Positions 6,485 through 9,612 of a DNA stretch of 9,612 nt are shown one piece after another. The translations under genes and the position numbers were made by a program. Below the pieces are notes generated by a model. That model saw nothing but the letters and a program-made list of their open reading frames with translations, was not told the origin of the DNA and made no database searches. This stretch comes from Candidatus Bathyarchaeota archaeon (GTDB lineage Archaea > Thermoproteota > Bathyarchaeia > Bathyarchaeales > WUQV01), in contig WUQV01000137.1 of the NCBI GenBank assembly GCA_009889585.1, forward strand, positions 1-9,612. Reading direction: 5' to 3'. The stretch's first letter is position 1. Each line of letters begins with the position of its first letter.

Positions 6485-6703
6485 CTATGAACGACCCATT
6501 ACCACCTTCTTAACATCCGATATCATCGACGTGGCCCATGACCTCGTCTCACTGTCAACAGCCGCTAAGGTCTCTAAATAAGCGACTCCAGCGGCCAGCG
6601 TGACGCCTAAGACTGGCATCACTTTCCTTGGACGTGGGATCGCGAGGAGGAGAGCGCTCATCACGGCTAAGGCAAGCGCTCGCTTCACCATGTTCACCCA
6701 TTG
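6485..6703 (-). pseudogene. C-terminal relic of a flippase, paralogue of the gene at 8012-9502
   Basis: The translated piece WVNMVKRALALAVMSALLLA followed by IPRPRKVMPVLGVTLAAGVA and YLETLAAVDSETRSWATSMI aligns without gaps to the last 80 or so residues of the intact flippase (TDIAKRAFASTTMGAFLLVI, IPRPMKVMPVLGVTLAAGAV, YLGILAAIDRETRSWAASIY). DNA similarity by eye is about 75-80% over 6510-6703 versus 8040-8233. The frame meets a TGA at 6719-6721, and the remaining 400 or so residues are missing. GTG 6695-6697 could start a 70-residue peptide, but homology continues upstream of it (Gln-Trp), so a truncated copy is the better reading. The relic ends at its own stop, not at the same C-terminal residues. 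Confidence 0.75.
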
Positions 6704-6734
6704 AAGAGCGTGAAAAACTCAAACCGTCTTTTTG

Positions 6735-6830
6735 AACTAGCAAATCAAAGGCTCTTCTAACCCTTGGATGAAGCGAAATGACAGCCTTTATAACGATGAA
6801 ATCAACAGTTTGTGGCTGATCAGCTTTTTC
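6735..6830 (-). other. Short open stretch of unknown origin next to the flippase relic
   Basis: On the minus strand, after a TGA at 6831-6833, a frame reads EKADQPQTVDFIVIKAVISL then HPRVRRAFDLLVQKDG. The composition looks protein-like and there is no start codon. It runs into the flippase relic in the wrong frame. It may be a scrap of another gene joined to the relic during rearrangement. I do not recognise it. Confidence 0.18.
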
Positions 6831-6848
6831 TCAACAATGCCTATAGTC

Positions 6849-6856
6849 TATATAAT
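6849..6856 (+). promoter_or_regulatory. Possible TATA-like box in AT-rich spacer
   Basis: TATATAAT lies in an AT-rich patch (6845-6872) and matches the archaeal TATA consensus. If used on the plus strand, transcription would begin near 6880 and give a leader of about 120 nt before the basic protein gene at 7002. It is nearly symmetrical, so the strand is uncertain. No feature between 6836 and 7001 is otherwise recognised. Confidence 0.25.
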
Positions 6857-7001
6857 TTTTAAGAATACAGCCTCCTTATCATTAGAGTGACTCCCTAACC
6901 TTAGTAACAGTACTTCATCGCGACGAATAAGTCATCCCTAATCTTCGAGTGAAGCCAGACATGAGATGCGCTTTTCTATGAGTTAAGCTAATATTCACTT
7001 G

Positions 7002-7151
7002 ATGTCCAACCCGCAGAAAGTTCGGAAGGAAGCGGCTCGACGAAACGCACCGAAATTTGGCAAATTTTACAGCCTTACGTTAAAGAAAGGAAGGGGGAAG
7101 AAATTTGGCAAGTTCAAGAGAATAGGGAGGGAGGTTCAAGTTGGTAGTTAA
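7002..7151 (+). CDS. Small very basic protein (49 aa), function unknown
   Basis: ATG at 7002 to TAA at 7149-7151. The 49-residue product starts MSNPQKVRKEAARRNAPKFG and ends KKFGKFKRIGREVQVGS. It is extremely rich in Lys and Arg with almost no acidic residues, which suggests nucleic-acid or ribosome binding. It contains an internal repeat, KFGKF at about residues 18-22 and again near residue 37, mirrored in the DNA by two near-identical 15-mers at 7052-7066 and 7100-7114. The stop overlaps the next gene's TTG start region by 11 nt in a different frame, so the two are likely translated as a coupled pair. No Shine-Dalgarno sequence is obvious before the ATG; a leaderless or coupled start is possible. 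I know no family for it. Confidence 0.6.
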   Translation: MSNPQKVRKEAARRNAPKFGKFYSLTLKKGRGKKFGKFKRIGREVQVGS

Positions 7152-7539
7152 AGTAAACGTAGAGGTTAAAAAAGGGGGGAAGATAATCAAAAGTCCCTCT
7201 GTTCTTAATACTGGGTATGAGGCAGGAGAAGAGCCTGAAATTCATCTGCCTACAAATTTAGCGAAAGAGTTAGAGTTTGACTTGAGAGGTGCGATGATCG
7301 ACGTTTATCAAGCAATGGGTTCACGTGTTAACGCATATGTCCTTGGCTCTGTGGAAGTGAAAGCTGTCGAGCCAGATAGAGAGACCAATTGGATAAAGGC
7401 AAAGGCTGTGTCAGTGGAGGGAGAGGATGAAGTTGTCATTAGCGATAAGTTGATCGGAGAATTTGGCATAATCATTTTGAACCCAGCTTTAGGAAAATGG
7501 AAATTTAGAGGGGAAAGGAAGGTTAGGAGGAGCGTTTAA
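7141..7539 (+). CDS. Retropepsin-like (clan AA) protein with Asn in place of the catalytic Asp
   Basis: A 132-residue soluble protein. Residues 20-42 (SVLNTGYEAGEEPEIHLPTN followed by LAKELEF) fit the clan AA aspartic protease pattern D-T-G-x-x-x...L-P-x-x-L-A-x-x-L-x, but the Asp is Asn (NTG). The later segment ISDKLIGEFGIIILNPALGK matches the usual ending (a Gly-rich strand, then leucine-rich helix, then 'ld..kgkw'). With Asn it should lack peptidase activity as a retropepsin dimer, so a binding or regulatory role is likelier; this is inference. The TTG at 7141 is chosen because GGAGG lies about 7 nt upstream (7126-7134). The gene overlaps the basic 49-residue ORF and is probably co-expressed with it. 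No transmembrane segment or signal is present. Confidence 0.7.
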   Translation: MVVKVNVEVKKGGKIIKSPSVLNTGYEAGEEPEIHLPTNLAKELEFDLRGAMIDVYQAMGSRVNAYVLGSVEVKAVEPDRETNWIKAKAVSVEGEDEVVISDKLIGEFGIIILNPALGKWKFRGERKVRRSV

Positions 7540-7693
7540 CTTTCAAGTAAAGGATCTAATCGAATTAAATGTGCTCGTTCGGATCCTCTGGCTTATTCCG
7601 ATCGGCATCAAAAGGATCCTGACGGAGTCATCGCTATTAAAGCGATATTAGCTAAGTGAGAAAGCTTTTAGCCGGACTTAAGGTGTAAGATGG

Positions 7694-7783
7694 ATGCCTA
7701 TTATCAGAATTCCAAGGCATGAAGATGTTAAAAAGCTGAAGAAGGACTTTAAAAGGGTTCATGTATCTAAATGGTCGATTTAA
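7694..7783 (+). CDS. Very small ORF (29 aa), basic, function unknown
   Basis: ATG at 7694 to TAA at 7781-7783, reading MPIIRIPRHEDVKKLKKDFK then RVHVSKWSI. AGGTG at 7681-7685 is a suitable ribosome binding site about 8 nt upstream. A TATA-like CTTTTAG lies near 7665-7671. The ORF overlaps the next small ORF by 13 nt in another frame, so coupling is plausible. The peptide is basic, with a likely amphipathic helix. It is short enough to be chance, but the binding site and overlap favour a real gene or leader peptide. Confidence 0.4.
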   Translation: MPIIRIPRHEDVKKLKKDFKRVHVSKWSI

Positions 7784-7917
7784 TCTTAACGCTTACAGCC
7801 TTAGCCTATACTATCATCATGGCACTTGATCCTATTATACTGCTGATACTAGTTGCTATGTTAGCCTCATACATACATATTGAAGTAACCATTAAGCCCA
7901 GAAAACGAACTCATTAA
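7771..7917 (+). CDS. Small two-helix membrane protein (48 aa), function unknown
   Basis: ATG at 7771 to TAA at 7915-7917. The sequence is almost entirely hydrophobic: MVDLILTLTALAYTIIMALD forms one membrane helix, PIILLILVAMLASYIHIEVT the second, and the tail IKPRKRTH is positively charged. The pattern is a helical hairpin with a basic cytoplasmic end. It overlaps the preceding 29-residue ORF by 13 nt. The AAGGG at about 14 nt upstream is far for a ribosome binding site, so translation may depend on the upstream ORF. It resembles small membrane toxins or transport-associated peptides in architecture only; no family is recognised. Confidence 0.5.
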   Translation: MVDLILTLTALAYTIIMALDPIILLILVAMLASYIHIEVTIKPRKRTH

Positions 7918-7919
7918 CG

Positions 7920-7931
7920 GTCCAAAAGGAC
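7920..7931 (+). terminator. Short hairpin after the small membrane protein gene
   Basis: GTCC-AAAA-GGAC forms a 4-bp stem with an AAAA loop three bases after the TAA of the 48-residue ORF. The stem is short and no long T run follows, so it may be a weak terminator or mRNA end-protecting hairpin. Confidence 0.25.
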
Positions 7932-7938
7932 ATTTGAC

Positions 7939-7997
7939 GCCTACCGCAAGGTGGATGAGCTCCCTCTGGGCGGCAGCATGCAGAGGCAGACGTAGGC
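7939..7997. other. Nested inverted repeats between convergent genes
   Basis: Outer arms GCCTAC (7939-7944) and GTAGGC (7992-7997) pair perfectly. They enclose a second perfect pair, CCTCTG (7963-7968) with CAGAGG (7981-7986), and a GCAA-capped mini-hairpin near 7942-7954. TAACTTTT follows on the plus strand. The element lies between the 3' ends of the small membrane gene and the flippase, where a bidirectional terminator would be expected. The stacked stems also resemble a small structured RNA of the H/ACA type, but no ACA box is at the right place. Confidence 0.4.
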
Positions 7998-8011
7998 TAA
8001 CTTTTAGCTCC

Positions 8012-9502
8012 TTATAAGGCCTTCAATTCATTTCCTCCTCTTAATGTCCGATATATCGACGCGGCCCACGACCTCGTCTCCCTATCGATGGCCGCTAAGA
8101 TCCCTAGGTAGACGGCTCCAGCGGCCAACGTGACGCCTAAGACCGGCATAACCTTCATCGGGCGTGGGATCACGAGGAGGAAGGCGCCCATCGTGGTTGA
8201 TGCGAACGCTCGCTTCGCGATATCCGTCCATTGAACGCTCACAGCGACGGACTTACGCACGGCCGCGAACAACGCCATGAACGTGATTAAGCGCGCCGCC
8301 GCGTTGATTAAGGCCACGTATGAGGCCGCTTGCAAAGGGTGCCCTCCGGCTAAGTTGGATAAGGCGTAGTACGCGATTGGTAACGCTATGACCGAGTGGA
8401 CGTAAGGGAGGCTGAACGCGAAGAAGAGCTTACTTCTCACGAGCTCCTTGAGCGATATCCTCACCCTCTCGTCAAGCCTTTCGACGCCTAAGAGAACTGA
8501 GCTGAAGAATTGCGAGAGAACGATGACGAATGCGTCGATTGCTAAGATCCGTAGGACCGATCGCGCCTCTAGGTAAACGTCCCTTAGGATGAAGGTATAT
8601 GAATCAGCCATGATCATAGCCCCTATAGTCATCGGCATCGCGAACGTCAAGACTGTGTTGAATGAAGTTGTTACGTCCTCCAATCGGCCTTCGGCTAAGA
8701 GCCTCGGGTATAAGGCGAACGCGAGCAACGATGAGTACGTAATGACGCTTGCGATTGCTGAAGCAGCTCCGTAATAACCTCGAGCTGCCTCGCTTCCGAG
8801 GACGAACAACATTATGAAGATGAAGGCAGCGATTCGATCCCCGACGATGTTGTATACGTTGGCGATCGATCCCTTCAACCACTCTTTCGCGTAATACCAT
8901 CGGACGGTTCGCTTAAGTTCGTCGGCCATCAGGCTAAAGTAGTATGAGACTTGAGCGGCAAAAGTAACGATAAGGCTGAGCATCGCTCCAAAGAGGCCCC
9001 ATCGAAGCCCAACGATTAACGCGAGGCCTAACGCTACCTTACAAACCTCAGCCACGATTAGCCCGTATCCGATCGCTTGCGGCCGTCGAGCTCGTAAGCA
9101 GGCCTCCGAAGCGGCAATAACGTAGGCTTCGATCATCAAGACTGACGATAAGAAGTAAAGGGCTACGTAATCCGCTTTAACGTTTAACGCGGAAGTAATG
9201 GCCGGGACGAGGGGCAGGTAGATTAACGCAATCAGGGCCGAGGCGATGGCGTTAACGACAAGCCCCGTCTTAGCGGCTCCCTCCAAACCCCTCGCTATAA
9301 ACCTCATGGACCAAAACGGCACGATGGCGGACGCTATCGTGAGGTAAGCAAGCACGTCGTTCACGTTCAACCATATTCCGAACTGCGCCTCCGTAGTCGA
9401 TCGGGTGAGCATGAGGACGAAAGCCATGCCCGTCATTACGCTGAACAACCTCGACGCGAATACGACGAACCCAGGGTACCTCAGTTGAATTCGACCTTCC
9501 AT
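8012..9502 (-). CDS. Polysaccharide / lipid-linked glycan flippase (Wzx-like, MOP superfamily)
   Basis: A 496-residue integral membrane protein with about 12-14 predicted helices. The first helices (FVVFASRLFSVMTGMAFVLM then LTRSTTEAQFGIWLNVNDVL) follow the start pattern of Wzx/RfbX-type flippases. Further helices include the IASALIALIYLPLVPAI, GLIVAEVCKVALGLALIVGL, ASVITYSSLLAFALYPRLLA, MPMTIGAMIMADSYTFIL and ATTMGAFLL-like regions. Such proteins move lipid-linked sugars across the membrane for S-layer N-glycosylation or surface polysaccharide in archaea. There is no glycosyltransferase neighbour in the window. The ATG at 9500-9502 is chosen because the helix pattern begins directly after it and a TATA-like box is well placed upstream. 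A truncated second copy of its C-terminal end lies at 6485-6703. Confidence 0.85.
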   Translation of the reverse strand: MEGRIQLRYPGFVVFASRLFSVMTGMAFVLMLTRSTTEAQFGIWLNVNDVLAYLTIASAIVPFWSMRFIARGLEGAAKTGLVVNAIASALIALIYLPLVPAITSALNVKADYVALYFLSSVLMIEAYVIAASEACLRARRPQAIGYGLIVAEVCKVALGLALIVGLRWGLFGAMLSLIVTFAAQVSYYFSLMADELKRTVRWYYAKEWLKGSIANVYNIVGDRIAAFIFIMLFVLGSEAARGYYGAASAIASVITYSSLLAFALYPRLLAEGRLEDVTTSFNTVLTFAMPMTIGAMIMADSYTFILRDVYLEARSVLRILAIDAFVIVLSQFFSSVLLGVERLDERVRISLKELVRSKLFFAFSLPYVHSVIALPIAYYALSNLAGGHPLQAASYVALINAAARLITFMALFAAVRKSVAVSVQWTDIAKRAFASTTMGAFLLVIPRPMKVMPVLGVTLAAGAVYLGILAAIDRETRSWAASIYRTLRGGNELKAL

Positions 9503-9533
9503 CCGCTTTCGTCGCCGTTCATTATGGCTAGTG

Positions 9534-9539
9534 TTTAAA
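9534..9539 (-). promoter_or_regulatory. TATA-like box for the flippase gene
   Basis: TTTAAA, in the minus-strand context CCATTTAAACAC, is centred 34 nt upstream of the flippase ATG. This would produce an almost leaderless mRNA. A second copy, TTTTAAA at 9543-9549, is 7-10 bp further out and could serve the opposite strand, towards the hairpin at 9565. Confidence 0.4.
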
Positions 9540-9564
9540 TGGTTTTAAACTTCTTCGGCGGAAA

Positions 9565-9612
9565 GTCCCCCTGCGAAAGCTGGGGGATGAAAGCCGATAC
9601 GCTTACATCCCC
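9565..9612 (+). other. GC-rich hairpin element at window edge; possible first CRISPR repeat
   Basis: 9565-9594 reads GTCCCCCTGCGAAAGC followed by TGGGGGATGAAAGC. CCCCC pairs with GGGGG (T-A and G-T can extend it), with a GAAA-capped inner GC stem, and the 3' end is GATGAAAGC. Stem plus a GATGAAAG-type tail is the form of many CRISPR repeats, and AT-rich DNA (a possible leader) lies on its left. Only one copy is visible before the sequence ends. The same G run can instead pair with the last bases of the window: GGGGATG (9583-9589) with CATCCCC (9606-9612), with inner AAGC/GCTT. So an IS200/IS605-type end or a structured RNA is also possible. Confidence 0.3.

Noticed and set aside
6555..6743. 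Minus-strand 62-codon frame overlapping the flippase relic
   Set aside because: The relic frame (6485-6703) has clear homology to the intact flippase; this one is its shift by one base.
6765..6830. Box C/D guide RNA (GATGAAG... ACGATGA ... CTGA)
   Set aside because: Only a C'-like ACGATGA and one CTGA are at a fair distance; no proper C box or D' box is present.
7505..7637. Plus-strand frame after the retropepsin-like gene reading VKDLIELNVLVRILWLIPIG
   Set aside because: No suitable start codon (only a GTG at 7571 without a ribosome binding site), and the AGGAGG before it is explained by Arg codons at the end of the upstream gene.
8589..8900. Open frames on both strands inside the flippase gene (8589-8774 plus, 8604-8900 minus)
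   Set aside because: Both are shadows of the flippase coding sequence, which has a full membrane-protein pattern.
1..9612. tRNA genes
   Set aside because: No T-loop consensus with matching acceptor and anticodon arms could be found on either strand in the spacers.

Overview
The window is archaeal. A block of ribosomal protein genes on the minus strand follows the conserved archaeal S10/spc order (uL22, uS3, uL29, RNase P Rpp29, uS17, uL14, uL24, eS4, uL5, uS14). eS4 and RNase P Rpp29 inside this operon are archaeal hallmarks. GTG and TTG starts, TATA-like boxes about 34 nt upstream of start codons, and the protein sequences suggest a thermophilic Thermoproteota/TACK-type archaeon. The exact lineage cannot be read from this window.

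1-4123 (minus strand): a compact operon with overlapping or abutting genes. It starts at uL22 and runs out of the window inside uS14. The genes that usually precede uL22 (uL3, uL4, uL23, uL2, uS19) are absent here. A TATA-like box sits just upstream of the GTG that best fits the uL22 start. eS4 is notable because no ATG, GTG or TTG occurs in frame for its first 80 residues.

4124-5439: a gene-poor stretch. It holds a 7-bp inverted repeat, a decayed membrane protein gene on the plus strand (readable only by changing frame and passing stops), and an unrecognised degraded coding stretch on the minus strand.

5440-6435 (plus): a membrane-anchored BtuF/FecB-type ABC transporter substrate-binding protein with no permease or ATPase gene beside it in the window.

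6436-7001: a relic of the C-terminal end of a flippase on the minus strand, about three quarters identical to the end of the intact flippase at 8012-9502, plus AT-rich DNA.

7002-7917 (plus): small genes. A 49-residue very basic protein overlaps a retropepsin-like protein whose catalytic Asp is replaced by Asn. After a gap comes an overlapping pair of tiny ORFs of 29 and 48 residues; the second is a two-helix membrane peptide.

7918-8011: hairpins between convergent genes. 8012-9502 (minus): a Wzx/MATE-like polysaccharide or lipid-linked glycan flippase. 9503-9612: a TATA-like box for the flippase, then a GC-rich hairpin ending in GATGAAAGC. This resembles one CRISPR repeat, but the window ends too soon to tell, and the same bases can form a competing hairpin.
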